A stretch of 64,000 bases of DNA from Enterobacter sp. R4-368 (GCF_000410515.1 NC_021500.1:4216001-4280000), one strand, 5' to 3'. Shown: positions 17,926 through 29,206, counted from the stretch's first letter. The notes: generated by a model from the sequence alone, not told the origin. Made by a program: numbers and translations.

Positions 17926-20900
17926 ATGTTGCACAACTATCGCACGCGAAATACGTTCGCCGCTTTTGCCGCCGCATTGTTTCTTGTCTTTATTTGCCTT
18001 GCGAGTAATGTCGCCCGGGCGCAGACAACCAACGATTTGCCTTCCCGCACCGATGTGCAAAGCCAGCTTGACGCGCTGAATAAGCAAAAAGAGCACTCCG
18101 CGCAGGACAAACTGGTTATCCAGGATTTAACGGAGACGCTGGACACGCTCGACAAAATTGACCGGGTCAAGCAAGAAACCGCGCTGCTCAAGCAGAAAGT
18201 CGCACAAGCGCCAGACAAACTGCGCCAGGCAACGGATGCGCTCAACGCGCTTAACGATAAAGACAACGACGACGAGACGCGTAAAACGCTGGCCTCGCTC
18301 TCCCTGCGCCAGCTGGAATCCCGCGTGACACAACTGCTGGAAGATCTACAAACCGCGCAAAACGACTTATCCAATTACAACAGCCAACTGGTGTCATTAC
18401 AGACTCAGCCGGAGCGTGTGCAGAATTCTATGTACTCCGCTTCGCAGCAGTTGCAGCAAATTCGCAACCGTCTGAACGGCACCGCAGCGGGCGAGGGCGC
18501 ACTGCGTCCTTCGCAGCAAAACTTGTTGCTGGTACAGCAGGCATTGCTCAATGCGCAGATCGAGCAGCTGCGCAAAAGCCTGGAAGGCAACACGGTATTG
18601 CAAGACACGCTGCAAAAGCAGCGCGATTACGTTACTGCGAACAGTAACCGCCTTGAACACCAGCTCCAGTTATTGCAGGAAGCGGTAAACAGCAAGCGCC
18701 TGACGCTAACCGAAAAAACCGCGCAAGAAGCGGTCACGCCGGACGAAACGGCGCGTATCCAGGCGAACCCGCTGGTAAAACAAGAGCTGGATATTAACCA
18801 TCAACTGAGCCAGAAATTGATTGCCGCGACAGAGAGCGGTAACGCGCTGGTGCAGCAGAATATCAAGGTGAAAAACTGGCTCGATCGTGCGTTGCAGTCT
18901 GAGCGCAATATAAAAGAACAGATTTCCGTATTGAAAGGCAGCTTGCTGTTGTCGCGTATTCTCTACCAGCAACAGCAGACCTTACCGTCGGCGGATGAAC
19001 TGGAAGATATGACCAACCGCATTGCGGATCTGCGTCTTGAGCAGTTCGATATCAACCAGCAGCGTGATGCCCTGTTCCAGAGCGATAACTTTGTCGCCAA
19101 ACTGGAAGAAGGGCATCAGACCGAGGTTAACGACGAAGTCCATGACGCGCTGTTGCAGGTGGTGGATATGCGCCGCGAACTGCTCGATCAACTGAACAAG
19201 CAGCTTGGCAACCAGCTCATGATGGCCATCAACTTGCAGGTGAATCAGCAGCAATTGATGAGCGTGTCGAAAAGCTTGCAGGAGATCCTGACCCAGCAAA
19301 TCTTCTGGGTAAACAGCAATAAGCCGATGGACTGGGAGTGGTTCAAAGCTTTTCCGAAAGCGCTACGCGACCAGATTAAAAGCACCAAAATCACCGTTAA
19401 CTGGGAAAAAGCCTGGCCAGCGGTGGCCATTGCTTTCCTGGCCGGTTTGCCATTATTACTGATTGCCGGGCTGATCCGCTGGCGTTTGCGCTGGCTGAAA
19501 AACTACCAGGCAAAACTTGCCGCCCAGGTCGGGCAATTGCGAAGCGACAGCCAGTTGCATACGCCGAAAGCGATCTTTATCGATCTGATTCGGGCCTTGC
19601 CAGTCTGTTTGCTGATCCTGGCAGTCGGGCTGATCCTGCTTACCATGCAGCTAAACATTAGCGAGCTGCTGTGGGCATTCAGTAAAAAACTGGCGCTGTT
19701 CTGGCTGGTATTTGGCCTGTGCTGGAAAGTGCTGGAAAAAGACGGCGTTGCGGTCAGTCACTTTAATATGCCCGCCCAGCTTACCAGCCACTGGCGTCGG
19801 CAGATTGTGCGTATCAGCCTGGCATTATTGCCGCTGCACTTCTGGTCGGTGGTATCAGAACTCTCCCCGCTGCATCTGATGGATGATGTGATCGGGCAGT
19901 TTGTCATTCTGGTCAACTTGCTGGTGATCACCGCGCTGGTGTGGCCGATGTTCCGCGAAAGCTGGCGTGATAAAGAGTCGCACAGTATTCGTCTGGTGAC
20001 GGTCACCGTGCTGGCGATTGTACCGATTGCCTTAATGGTGCTGACGGCGACAGGTTATTTCTACACCACGCTGCGCCTCTCCGGGCGCTGGATTGAAACG
20101 GTTTACCTGGTCATTATCTGGAACCTGCTTTACCAGACGGTGCTGCGAGGGTTAAGCGTAGCGGCACGCCGTATTGCGTATCGTCGTGCGCTGGCGCGTC
20201 GGCAGAATATGGTGAAAGAGGGCGCAGAAGGGGCTGAACCGCAAGAAGAACCGACCATTGCGCTGGAACAGGTTAACCAGCAAACATTGCGTATCACGAT
20301 GTTGGTGATGGTCGCGCTGTTTGGCGTGGTGTTCTGGGCGATTTGGTCTGATTTGATCACCGTTTTCGCCTATCTCGACAGTATCACCTTGTGGCATTAC
20401 AACGGCACTGAAGCTGGTGCGGCGGTGACGAAAAGCGTGACGCTTGGCAGCTTGCTGTTTGCGGTGATTGTCTTTGTGGTGGCATGGGCGCTAATCCGCA
20501 ACTTACCGGGCTTACTGGAAGTGTTGATCCTCTCGCGGCTGAATATGCGCCAGGGCTCGTCTTATGCCGTCACTACTATCCTTAATTACGTCATTATTGC
20601 CGTTGGCGCGTTAACCGTGTTCGGCTCGCTTGGCGTCTCATGGGATAAACTGCAATGGCTGGCAGCGGCGTTGTCGGTTGGTCTCGGGTTCGGCTTACAG
20701 GAAATTTTCGGTAACTTTGTTTCCGGCCTGATTATTCTGTTTGAACGCCCGGTGCGCATAGGCGATACGGTAACAATTGGGACTTTCTCCGGTACGGTCA
20801 GCAAAATCCGTATCCGTGCCACTACCATTACCGATTTTGACCGCAAAGAGGTCATCATCCCGAACAAAGCGTTCGTCACCGAACGTCTGATTAACTGGTC

Positions 20901-21282
20901 ATTGTCCGATACCATCACCCGCGTGGTGATCCGCATTGGCGTGGCCTATGGTTCAGATCTCGATAAGGTGAAAAAAGTGTTGTTGAAAGCGGCGATGGAG
21001 CATCCAAAAGTGATGCACGATCCGGAACCGTCCGTCTTTTTCACTACTTTTGGCGCCAGTACGCTGGATCACGAGTTGCGTCTGTATGTGCGTGAACTGC
21101 GCGATCGCAGCTATACGGTGGATGAGCTCAACCGCACCATCGATAAACTGTGTCGCGAGAATAATATTGATATCGCCTTCAATCAGCTGGAAGTGCACCT
21201 GCGTAATGGTAAAGGTGATGAGCTGACCGAAGTGAAGCGTGAGCTAAAAGGTGACGATCCGACACCGTCGGTCGGGCAGTAA
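17926..21282 (+). CDS. mscK: Mechanosensitive channel MscK (KefA)
   Basis: A 1118-residue potassium-dependent mechanosensitive channel, almost the length of E. coli MscK (1120). It has a signal peptide (about 1-33), a long periplasmic coiled-coil domain rich in Gln (about 40-470), many membrane helices, and the MscS-like core near the C-terminus (LGFGLQEIFGNFVSGLIILFERP in two overlapping motifs, about 920-945; VIIPNKAFVTE). It opens on hypo-osmotic shock. It is transcribed alone and convergent with rsmS-priC. Confidence 0.97.
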   Translation: MLHNYRTRNTFAAFAAALFLVFICLASNVARAQTTNDLPSRTDVQSQLDALNKQKEHSAQDKLVIQDLTETLDTLDKIDRVKQETALLKQKVAQAPDKLRQATDALNALNDKDNDDETRKTLASLSLRQLESRVTQLLEDLQTAQNDLSNYNSQLVSLQTQPERVQNSMYSASQQLQQIRNRLNGTAAGEGALRPSQQNLLLVQQALLNAQIEQLRKSLEGNTVLQDTLQKQRDYVTANSNRLEHQLQLLQEAVNSKRLTLTEKTAQEAVTPDETARIQANPLVKQELDINHQLSQKLIAATESGNALVQQNIKVKNWLDRALQSERNIKEQISVLKGSLLLSRILYQQQQTLPSADELEDMTNRIADLRLEQFDINQQRDALFQSDNFVAKLEEGHQTEVNDEVHDALLQVVDMRRELLDQLNKQLGNQLMMAINLQVNQQQLMSVSKSLQEILTQQIFWVNSNKPMDWEWFKAFPKALRDQIKSTKITVNWEKAWPAVAIAFLAGLPLLLIAGLIRWRLRWLKNYQAKLAAQVGQLRSDSQLHTPKAIFIDLIRALPVCLLILAVGLILLTMQLNISELLWAFSKKLALFWLVFGLCWKVLEKDGVAVSHFNMPAQLTSHWRRQIVRISLALLPLHFWSVVSELSPLHLMDDVIGQFVILVNLLVITALVWPMFRESWRDKESHSIRLVTVTVLAIVPIALMVLTATGYFYTTLRLSGRWIETVYLVIIWNLLYQTVLRGLSVAARRIAYRRALARRQNMVKEGAEGAEPQEEPTIALEQVNQQTLRITMLVMVALFGVVFWAIWSDLITVFAYLDSITLWHYNGTEAGAAVTKSVTLGSLLFAVIVFVVAWALIRNLPGLLEVLILSRLNMRQGSSYAVTTILNYVIIAVGALTVFGSLGVSWDKLQWLAAALSVGLGFGLQEIFGNFVSGLIILFERPVRIGDTVTIGTFSGTVSKIRIRATTITDFDRKEVIIPNKAFVTERLINWSLSDTITRVVIRIGVAYGSDLDKVKKVLLKAAMEHPKVMHDPEPSVFFTTFGASTLDHELRLYVRELRDRSYTVDELNRTIDKLCRENNIDIAFNQLEVHLRNGKGDELTEVKRELKGDDPTPSVGQ

Positions 21283-21289
21283 AAATATG

Positions 21290-21311
21290 GCCCCTCTTAC
21301 GGAAGAGGGGC
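21290..21311. terminator. Shared hairpin between mscK and rsmS, inside the rsmS 3' end
   Basis: GCCCCTCTT-ACGG-AAGAGGGGC, 8 bp past the mscK stop. The rsmS stop codon lies at the loop, so one arm encodes the last residues of RsmS. There is no long T run directly adjacent on either strand; ATTTTT occurs a few bases out on the minus side. Confidence 0.65.
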
Positions 21312-21452
21312 AGCCAGTTGTTTATTTTCAAAATCTTTTTTAACAATCTCCAGCGCCTTGAGCACCAGCTCAGGCGCAATATCATGCTGCTCCAGCAACA
21401 TAATCAAATCCACCGCCAGCTTGACCTCATCCGGGGCATTTTCCAGTGACAT
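21297..21452 (-). CDS. rsmS: Small protein RsmS (YbaM)
   Basis: A 51-residue protein beginning [20 protein letters not shown], matching E. coli YbaM/RsmS, a small-subunit-associated factor reported in 30S biogenesis. It starts 14 nt after priC with an AGGAGAG ribosome site and ends in the terminator stem, giving a C-terminus (AAPLP) unlike the charged tail of E. coli. It forms a priC-rsmS unit on the minus strand. Confidence 0.87.
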   Translation of the reverse strand: MSLENAPDEVKLAVDLIMLLEQHDIAPELVLKALEIVKKDFENKQLAAPLP

Positions 21453-21465
21453 TCTCTCTCCTGGG

Positions 21466-21993
21466 TTAACGGGTTAAGCGCGTCAGCACGCCTTCAATCT
21501 TCTCCAGCGCATGGCGGCAACGGGTGAGCCTGCCGGCAAACGCTTCAACTTCCTTCTGCAACTGTTGCTGTTCAACAAGCGTAGTGACCGAGCGCAAACG
21601 CTGTTCGCGTTCTTGTTTCATTGCCAGCAGCCGACGCTCATACTCCTGATGCTTCAGGCGTCTGCGCTGCCAGCGTGCGATGCCCGGCGATGCGTGATCC
21701 CACTCGCGTAACGACCAGACGGCGCTTTCACGCGTCAACGCCGCGATTTGCGCGGTCAAATGCTCCGCCAGCCAGACCACTTGTTCTACCCGCCCATGTT
21801 CAACTGCGTGGCGTAACGCCGCCATATTCGCTGTACTTTCATCAAGATAAGATTGCATCCGCGTACTGCGGGTTTGAAAAAGATGCCTGTCAAAACGGGC
21901 GCTAACCGTGGCGTGATGCGCCAGCGGTGCGACCTGCTGGCGTAGCGTCGCGAGTTGTTGTTCCAGCCTCTGTAAAAGCACGGCGCTTTTCAC
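21466..21993 (-). CDS. priC: Primosomal replication protein PriC
   Basis: A 175-residue basic, helical protein with the E. coli PriC length and pattern ([22 protein letters not shown] near the start in two helices, many Arg and Gln). PriC restarts stalled forks by loading DnaB through SSB recognition. It precedes rsmS in the same orientation and is divergent from ybaN with a 68-bp gap. Confidence 0.95.
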   Translation of the reverse strand: MKSAVLLQRLEQQLATLRQQVAPLAHHATVSARFDRHLFQTRSTRMQSYLDESTANMAALRHAVEHGRVEQVVWLAEHLTAQIAALTRESAVWSLREWDHASPGIARWQRRRLKHQEYERRLLAMKQEREQRLRSVTTLVEQQQLQKEVEAFAGRLTRCRHALEKIEGVLTRLTR

Positions 21994-22061
21994 GCGTCTT
22001 CCCCCTGTAAATCATCCTGACTGTGCTACATTAGCCGCTCATCCTGATAACGATTCGCATT

Positions 22062-22439
22062 ATGCAACGCACTATTTTAATCATCATAGGCTGGTTGGCG
22101 GTAGCCCTTGGTACGCTCGGCGTGGTGTTGCCGCTGCTCCCAACCACTCCTTTTATATTGCTGGCAGCATGGTGCTTCGCCCGATCTTCGCCGCGTTTTC
22201 ACCAGTGGTTACTCTACCGTTCCTGGTTTGGTGGCTATCTGCGCCACTGGCAGCAGTACCGTGCGATGCCGCCGGGCGCGAAGCCGCGTGCGATTGCGGT
22301 CATCCTGGTTACGTTCGCCATTTCATTATATTTCGTGAACATGCTATGGGTTCGAATTCTGTTACTGATCATTCTGGCCTGTCTGCTTTTCTTTATGTGG
22401 CGCATTCCGGTGATTGACGCAAAGCAACAAAAACCATAA
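22062..22439 (+). CDS. ybaN: DUF454 inner membrane protein YbaN
   Basis: A 125-residue protein with an N-terminal hydrophobic hairpin (about 4-40, GWLAVALGTLGVVLPLLPTTPFILLA in pieces), the DUF454 motif CFARSSPRFHQWL, and two more membrane segments near the C-terminus. Its function is unknown. Position between priC and apt matches E. coli. Confidence 0.93.
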   Translation: MQRTILIIIGWLAVALGTLGVVLPLLPTTPFILLAAWCFARSSPRFHQWLLYRSWFGGYLRHWQQYRAMPPGAKPRAIAVILVTFAISLYFVNMLWVRILLLIILACLLFFMWRIPVIDAKQQKP

Positions 22440-22592
22440 AGCGCAGCGAAGGCAGTTGCAATTGTGGCGGACTGCCAGTAAATTCGAGCGTTTTCGAGCA
22501 CGGGTGCGGCTGATTAAATGTTAATCAGTGGTTACATCAAGCCTTCAACGCGCGTACCGTGAGTAATACCGTTTCTATCAGGCAAAAAATCC

Positions 22593-23144
22593 ATGACAGC
22601 GACTGCGCAGCAGCTTGAATTTCTTAAAAACAGCATCAAAAGCATTCAGGATTACCCGAAACCGGGCATCCTGTTCCGTGATGTCACCAGTTTGCTGGAA
22701 GACCCGAAAGCGTACGCTCTCAGCATTGAACTGCTGGTTGAACGTTATAAAAACGCCGGGATCACCAAAGTTGTCGGTACCGAAGCGCGCGGTTTCCTGT
22801 TTGGCGCGCCGGTCGCGCTTGGTCTGGGCGTCGGTTTTGTACCGGTGCGTAAACCGCGTAAACTGCCGCGCGAAACCATCGCCGAAAGCTATGAGCTGGA
22901 GTACGGCACCGATCAGTTAGAGATCCACGTTGATGCGATCCAGCCAGGCGATAAAGTGCTGGTGGTGGACGATCTGCTGGCAACCGGCGGCACCATTGAG
23001 GCGACCGTAAAACTGATTCGCCGTCTGGGTGGTGAAGTAACCGACGCCGCATTTATCATTAATCTGTTCGACCTCGGCGGCGAACAGCGCCTGCAAAAAC
23101 AGGGCATTACCAGCTACAGCCTGGTGCCGTTCCCGGGGCATTAA
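22593..23144 (+). CDS. apt: Adenine phosphoribosyltransferase
   Basis: A 183-residue enzyme converting adenine and PRPP to AMP in purine salvage. The PRPP-binding motif [13 protein letters not shown] is at about residues 124-136, and the hood region EARGFLFG precedes it. Full family length. It precedes dnaX in the same direction with a 121-bp gap that probably holds a separate dnaX promoter. Confidence 0.97.
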   Translation: MTATAQQLEFLKNSIKSIQDYPKPGILFRDVTSLLEDPKAYALSIELLVERYKNAGITKVVGTEARGFLFGAPVALGLGVGFVPVRKPRKLPRETIAESYELEYGTDQLEIHVDAIQPGDKVLVVDDLLATGGTIEATVKLIRRLGGEVTDAAFIINLFDLGGEQRLQKQGITSYSLVPFPGH

Positions 23145-23265
23145 TCGCGCTGTTTACACCAATTACCTCCATTCCTCACGCCTGAGGGATGGAGTGTATT
23201 CACAGCCTGGCTGTGTTAGCATTATCCCTTCGTAAATCCACCTTCCAGCGTTTCAGAGCCTGCCA

Positions 23266-25203
23266 ATGAGTTATCAGGTCTTAGCCCGAAAATGGCGACC
23301 ACAAACTTTTGCTGACGTCGTCGGCCAGGAGCATGTGCTGACCGCACTGGCGAACGGCTTATCCTCAGGACGCATCCATCATGCGTATCTGTTTTCTGGC
23401 ACCCGTGGTGTCGGAAAAACCTCTATTGCCCGCTTGCTGGCGAAGGGGCTTAACTGCGAAACCGGCATCACCGCCACACCGTGCGGCGTCTGTGATAACT
23501 GCCGCGAAATCGAGCAGGGCCGCTTTGTTGATTTAATAGAGATTGACGCCGCCTCGCGCACCAAAGTGGAAGACACGCGCGATCTGCTGGACAACGTACA
23601 GTACGCACCGGCGCGTGGGCGTTTCAAAGTTTATCTCATCGATGAAGTGCATATGCTCTCGCGTCACAGCTTTAACGCGCTGTTAAAGACGCTGGAAGAG
23701 CCGCCCGAACATGTCAAATTCCTGCTGGCGACCACCGACCCGCAAAAACTGCCGGTGACCATTCTCTCTCGTTGCCTGCAGTTCCATCTTAAAGCGCTGG
23801 ATGTCGACCAGATCCGTAACCAGCTCGAACATATTCTCGACGACGAGAAGATCGAACACGAACCCCGCGCGCTGCAACTGCTGGCGCGCGCCGCTGACGG
23901 CAGCCTGCGTGATGCGCTGAGTCTGACCGACCAGGCGATAGCCAGCGGCAACGGCCAGCTTTCCGCCGACGTGGTCAGTTCTATGCTCGGCACGCTCAAT
24001 GACGACCAGGCGCTTTCGCTGGTTGAAGCGATCGTCGCCGCCAACGGCGAACGCGCAATGGCGCTGGTGAACGATGCGGCCTCGCGCGGGGTTGAGTGGG
24101 ATGCGTTGCTGCTGGAAATGCAAACGTTACTGCACCGCATCGCGATGGTTCAGCTCACACCTTCGGCGCTTGGCAGCGATATGGCGCCGGTTGAACACCG
24201 TCTGCGTGAGCTGGCCCGTACGGTACCGCCTGCCGATGTGCAGCTCTATTATCAGACGTTGCTGATTGGCCGCAAAGAGCTGCCGTTTGCGCCGGACAGG
24301 CGTATGGGCGTCGAGATGACGCTGCTGCGCGCGCTGGCTTTCCACCCGCGGATGCCGCTGGCCGCGCCGGAAGCAACACAACACTCTTTTGCTCCCGTGG
24401 CACCCACGGCGGTAGTCGCGCCGCAGCAGGTTGCTGTCGCACCGCAAATGCCTTCGCAGATGCCACCGCCACAAGATGTAGCGATGCCCGACGCGACCAG
24501 CCAGGTGCTGGCGGCGCGCAGACAACTGCAACGCGCGCAGGGAGCCGACAAAGCAAAAAAGAGTGAACCGGCAGCCGCAACCCGCGCGCGGCCGGTGAGT
24601 AACGCCGCGCTGGAACGACTGGCTTCGGTGACCGAGCGCGTGCAATCGCGTCCGGCTCCGTCGGCGCTCGAACAGGCTCCGGCCAAAAAAGAAGCCTATC
24701 GCTGGAAAGCGACAACGGTCGTGGAAACGGTAAAAGAAGTTGTCGCCACGCCAAAAGCGTTGAAAAAAGCGCTCGAGCATGAAAAAACGCCAGAGCTGGC
24801 GAAAAAACTGGCGGAAGAAGCGATAGAACGCGACGCCTGGGCGAAAGAAGTCAGCCAGCTTAAATTGCCGAAACTGGTCGAGCAGGTTGCGCTGAACGCC
24901 TGGAAAGAGCAGGACGGCGAACGGATATGCCTGCATTTGCGTAGTTCTCAGCGCCATCTAAACTCGCAGGGCGCGTTGAAAACGCTGGGCGAGGCGCTGA
25001 GTGAATTACATGGCGCGGCGGTTGAACTGACTATCATTGAAGATGATAATCCGGCAGTGCGTACGCCGCTGGAGTGGCGCCAGGCAATCTATGAGGAAAA
25101 ACTTGCGCAGGCGCGCGAGTCGATCATTGCGGATAGCAACATCCAGACGCTGCAACGCTTTTTCGATGCGGATCTGGACGAAGAGAGTATCCGCCCCCTT
25201 TGA
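23266..25203 (+). CDS. dnaX: DNA polymerase III tau subunit, with gamma made by frameshift
   Basis: A 645-residue clamp-loader subunit (E. coli tau is 643). The AAA+ domain has Walker A GTRGVGKTS (about 45-53), a zinc module with CGVCDNC, and DEVH plus SRC sensor motifs. The Pro/Ala/Gln-rich linker is followed by the tau-specific domain binding polymerase alpha and DnaB. A conserved -1 frameshift signal at 24538-24596 yields gamma of about 433 residues, ending after one extra Glu. It precedes ybaB-recR in the usual replication/repair cluster. Confidence 0.98.
   Translation: MSYQVLARKWRPQTFADVVGQEHVLTALANGLSSGRIHHAYLFSGTRGVGKTSIARLLAKGLNCETGITATPCGVCDNCREIEQGRFVDLIEIDAASRTKVEDTRDLLDNVQYAPARGRFKVYLIDEVHMLSRHSFNALLKTLEEPPEHVKFLLATTDPQKLPVTILSRCLQFHLKALDVDQIRNQLEHILDDEKIEHEPRALQLLARAADGSLRDALSLTDQAIASGNGQLSADVVSSMLGTLNDDQALSLVEAIVAANGERAMALVNDAASRGVEWDALLLEMQTLLHRIAMVQLTPSALGSDMAPVEHRLRELARTVPPADVQLYYQTLLIGRKELPFAPDRRMGVEMTLLRALAFHPRMPLAAPEATQHSFAPVAPTAVVAPQQVAVAPQMPSQMPPPQDVAMPDATSQVLAARRQLQRAQGADKAKKSEPAAATRARPVSNAALERLASVTERVQSRPAPSALEQAPAKKEAYRWKATTVVETVKEVVATPKALKKALEHEKTPELAKKLAEEAIERDAWAKEVSQLKLPKLVEQVALNAWKEQDGERICLHLRSSQRHLNSQGALKTLGEALSELHGAAVELTIIEDDNPAVRTPLEWRQAIYEEKLAQARESIIADSNIQTLQRFFDADLDEESIRPL
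24538..24596 (+). promoter_or_regulatory. Programmed -1 frameshift signal of dnaX
   Basis: The slippery heptamer A AAA AAG is at 24555-24561, in the correct frame (GCA AAA AAG). A Shine-Dalgarno-like AGGGAG lies at 24539-24544 and a GC-rich stem ACCGGC...GCCGGT at 24567-24596. After slippage the ribosome reads GAG then TGA at 24564-24566. All three elements match the E. coli mechanism. Confidence 0.95.
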
Positions 25204-25227
25204 CGGGCAGCTGCGGCTACCCGTTTT
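25203..25227 (+). terminator. Possible terminator after dnaX
   Basis: ACGGG-c-AGC-tgcg-GCT-a-CCCGT followed by TTTT, overlapping the last base of the dnaX stop. It would reduce read-through into ybaB-recR, which has a possible promoter in the 60 bp beyond. Confidence 0.55.
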
Positions 25228-25272
25228 CAACCCTGAATGTGACTTATCACTCTGGTTAGTCACCACAGCTAA

Positions 25273-25613
<341 letters not shown>

Positions 25614-25614
<1 letters not shown>

Positions 25615-26219
25615 TGCAGACCAGCCCGCTGTTAACGCAGCTTATGGAAGCACTGCGCTGCCTGCCGGGCGTTGGCCCGAAGTCGGCGCAGCGTATGGCG
25701 TTTACGCTGTTGCAGCGCGATCGCAGCGGCGGCATGCGGCTGGCACAGGCGCTCACTCGGGCAATGTCGGAAATCGGCCACTGTGCCGATTGCCGCACAT
25801 TCACCGAGCAGGAAGTCTGCAACATTTGCAGCAACCCGCGCCGCCAGGAAAACGGTCAAATCTGTGTGGTGGAAAGCCCGGCAGATATCTACGCCATTGA
25901 GCAGACCGGGCAGTTCTCTGGTCGCTACTTTGTGCTGATGGGGCATCTGTCACCGCTCGACGGTATCGGCCCGGACGACATTGGCCTTGACCGGCTGGAG
26001 CAGCGTCTGGCGTCCGAGAAAATCCAGGAGCTGATCCTCGCCACCAACCCGACGGTAGAAGGTGAAGCGACCGCTAACTATATAGCTGAGCTTTGCGCGC
26101 AGTATGGTGTGGAAGCCAGCCGTATCGCCCACGGCGTGCCGGTGGGCGGCGAACTGGAAATGGTTGACGGGACGACGCTGTCGCACTCGCTGGCCGGCCG
26201 CCACAAGATTCGTTTTTAA
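25614..26219 (+). CDS. recR: Recombination mediator RecR
   Basis: A 201-residue protein with the N-terminal helix-hairpin-helix ([14 protein letters not shown]), the four-cysteine zinc finger (CADC...CNIC, about residues 57-72), and a TOPRIM domain ([13 protein letters not shown]). With RecF and RecO it loads RecA at gaps. It is coupled to ybaB and followed by a hairpin that abuts the htpG heat-shock promoter. Confidence 0.97.
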
Positions 26220-26224
26220 CCAAA

Positions 26225-26248
26225 CGGAGGCAGAAATTTTTGCCTCCG
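26225..26248 (+). terminator. Hairpin after recR
   Basis: CGGAGGCA-N8-TGCCTCCG, perfect 8-bp stem, 5 bp after the recR stop. No T run follows; instead the -35 of the htpG heat-shock promoter begins at the next base. Confidence 0.6.
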
Positions 26249-26277
26249 CTTGAAAATTCCCGCCAATATCCCCACTT
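26249..26277 (+). promoter_or_regulatory. Sigma-32 (RpoH) promoter of htpG
   Basis: CTTGAA at 26249-26254 and CCCCACTT at 26270-26277 with a 15-bp spacer match the sigma-32 consensus (CTTGAA, CCCCATNT) with one change. It lies about 50 bp before the htpG start. Confidence 0.85.
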
Positions 26278-26327
26278 CTCCCTCAACGCATTTTTACCTT
26301 GTAAATGGCATTGTTGAGGTTTTCCCA

Positions 26328-28202
26328 ATGAAAGGACAAGAAACTCGCGGTTTTCAGTCTGAAGTGAAACAGCTTCTGCACTTGATGATCCATTCTCTTT
26401 ATTCGAACAAAGAAATCTTCCTGCGTGAGCTTATCTCCAACGCCTCGGATGCGGCGGACAAACTGCGTTTCCGCGCGCTGTCCAAACCGGAACTGTACGA
26501 AGGTGATGGCGATCTGCACGTGCGCGTCTCCTTTGATAAAGAGAACCGTACGCTGACCATTGCCGATAACGGCATTGGTATGACGCGCGATGAAGTGATC
26601 GACCACCTGGGGACGATTGCAAAATCGGGTACCAAGGCGTTTCTGGAATCCATGGGTTCCGATCAGGCGAAAGACAGCCAGCTGATTGGTCAGTTCGGCG
26701 TCGGTTTCTATTCGGCATTTATCGTTGCCGATAAAGTGACCGTGCGCACCCGCGCGGCGGGTGAAAGCGCTGAAAATGGCGTGTTCTGGGAATCCGAAGG
26801 TGCGGGTGAATACACCGTTGCCGATATCACCAAAGCCGATCGCGGTACCGAAATCACGCTGCACCTGCGTGAAGGGGAAGACGACTTCCTCAACGACTGG
26901 CGCGTACGCTCGATCATCAGCAAGTATTCCGACCATATTGCGCTGCCGGTAGAGATCGAAAAACAGGAAGAGAAAGACGGCGAAACCGTGGTTTCCTGGG
27001 AGAAGATCAACAAAGCGCAGGCCCTGTGGACGCGTAACAAAGCGGAAATCAAAGACGAGGAATACAACGAGTTCTACAAACATATCTCCCACGACTTTAC
27101 CGATCCGCTGATCTGGAGCCACAACCGTGTGGAAGGTAAACAGGAGTACACCAGCCTGCTTTACATTCCGTCGCAGGCACCGTGGGATATGTGGAACCGC
27201 GATCATAAACACGGCCTGAAACTCTATGTTCAGCGCGTGTTTATCATGGACGAAGCCGAGCAGTTCATGCCGAACTACCTGCGCTTTGTGCGTGGCCTGG
27301 TCGATTCCAACGACCTGCCGCTCAACGTTTCCCGTGAAATCTTACAAGACAGCAACGTGACGCGCAGCCTGCGCACCGCGCTGACCAAACGCGTGCTGCA
27401 AATGCTGGAAAAACTGGCGAAAGATGACGCGGAAAAATACCAGACCTTCTGGCAACAGTTTGGCCTGGTGCTGAAAGAGGGCACGGGCGAAGATCACGCG
27501 AACCTGGAAACCATCGCCAAACTGCTGCGCTTTGCCTCCACGCACAACGACTCTTCCGCACAAACTGTGTCACTGGAAGAGTATGTGTCGCGCATGAAAG
27601 AAGGGCAGGAAAAAATCTACTTCATCACCGCCGACAGCTACGCCGCGGCGAAGAGCAGCCCGCATCTGGAGCTGCTGCGTAAGAAAGGCATCGAAGTGTT
27701 GCTGCTTTCCGATCGCATCGACGAGTGGATGATGAGCTACCTGACCGAGTTCGACGGCAAGCCGTTCCAGTCAGTTGCCAAAGCCGACGCTTCGCTGGAT
27801 AAACTGGCAGACGAAGTGGATGAAAGCACAAAAGAAGCTGAAAAAGCGCTGGAGCCGTTCGTTGAGCGCGTGAAAACGCTGCTGGGCGATCGTGTGAAAG
27901 AAGTGCGCCTGACTCACCGTCTGACCGATACGCCAGCCGTGGTAGTGACCGATGCCGACGAAATGAGCACCCAGATGGCGAAACTGTTCGCCGCGGCGGG
28001 CCAGAATGCGCCGGAAGTGAAGTACATTTTCGAACTCAACCCGGATCACGCCCTGGTGAAACGCGCGGCTGACACGCAGGACGAAACCCAGTTTAAAGAA
28101 TGGGTCGAGTTACTGCTGGATCAGGCGCTGTTTGCTGAACGCGGTACGCTGGAAGATCCGAACCAGTTTATTCGCCGCATGAACCAGTTACTGGTTTCAT
28201 AA
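26328..28202 (+). CDS. htpG: HSP90-family chaperone HtpG
   Basis: A 624-residue chaperone, the E. coli length, when the start is placed at [13 protein letters not shown] (26328); an in-frame extension to 26250 would begin inside the sigma-32 promoter and is rejected. The GHKL ATPase N-domain has [21 protein letters not shown] and [11 protein letters not shown]; middle and C-terminal dimer domains follow. It remodels client proteins with DnaK and is heat induced. Confidence 0.97.
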   Translation: MKGQETRGFQSEVKQLLHLMIHSLYSNKEIFLRELISNASDAADKLRFRALSKPELYEGDGDLHVRVSFDKENRTLTIADNGIGMTRDEVIDHLGTIAKSGTKAFLESMGSDQAKDSQLIGQFGVGFYSAFIVADKVTVRTRAAGESAENGVFWESEGAGEYTVADITKADRGTEITLHLREGEDDFLNDWRVRSIISKYSDHIALPVEIEKQEEKDGETVVSWEKINKAQALWTRNKAEIKDEEYNEFYKHISHDFTDPLIWSHNRVEGKQEYTSLLYIPSQAPWDMWNRDHKHGLKLYVQRVFIMDEAEQFMPNYLRFVRGLVDSNDLPLNVSREILQDSNVTRSLRTALTKRVLQMLEKLAKDDAEKYQTFWQQFGLVLKEGTGEDHANLETIAKLLRFASTHNDSSAQTVSLEEYVSRMKEGQEKIYFITADSYAAAKSSPHLELLRKKGIEVLLLSDRIDEWMMSYLTEFDGKPFQSVAKADASLDKLADEVDESTKEAEKALEPFVERVKTLLGDRVKEVRLTHRLTDTPAVVVTDADEMSTQMAKLFAAAGQNAPEVKYIFELNPDHALVKRAADTQDETQFKEWVELLLDQALFAERGTLEDPNQFIRRMNQLLVS

Positions 28203-28225
28203 GCCGCGTTTGAGCTGATACCGAT

Positions 28226-28249
28226 AAGGGGCCATTGGCCCCTTTTTTT
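28226..28249 (+). terminator. Rho-independent terminator of htpG
   Basis: AAGGGGCCA-tt-GGCCCCTT stem followed by a run of seven T, 23 bp after the htpG stop. Confidence 0.92.
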
Positions 28250-28404
28250 ATTTCTCAATGGACTTATTTGCGCCGGGTTGATGTTACCGGGCACTTTTCC
28301 GTTTATGCCTTGCGCATGATAAGAAAACGTATCATTAACCGTTTCAGCCGATCCCGCTTCCTTGAGCGTGGGTCGTTCTGGTGGTATCTTTTAGCGCTTT
28401 TTGA

Positions 28405-29082
<678 letters not shown>

Positions 29083-29091
29083 TCGCGCCCG

Positions 29092-29121
29092 CTCACCCGG
29101 AGTCTCCGGGTGAGAATTTTT
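29092..29121 (+). terminator. Rho-independent terminator of adk
   Basis: CTCACCCGGA-gtc-TCCGGGTGAG, perfect 10-bp stem, then AATTTTT. Confidence 0.9.
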
Positions 29122-29206
29122 CTCATCTTACCTATCGCAGCAATGGGTTCCGTTTAACCGCTTTTACGCTACAATTACCAACCATTCAAAAGGTTAAGAG
29201 GCGTGA

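Noticed and set aside
24127..24957. 276-residue open frame antisense to dnaX
   Set aside because: Arg/Phe-rich composition typical of the opposite strand of a GC-rich gene; it covers the frameshift region of dnaX, a certain gene.
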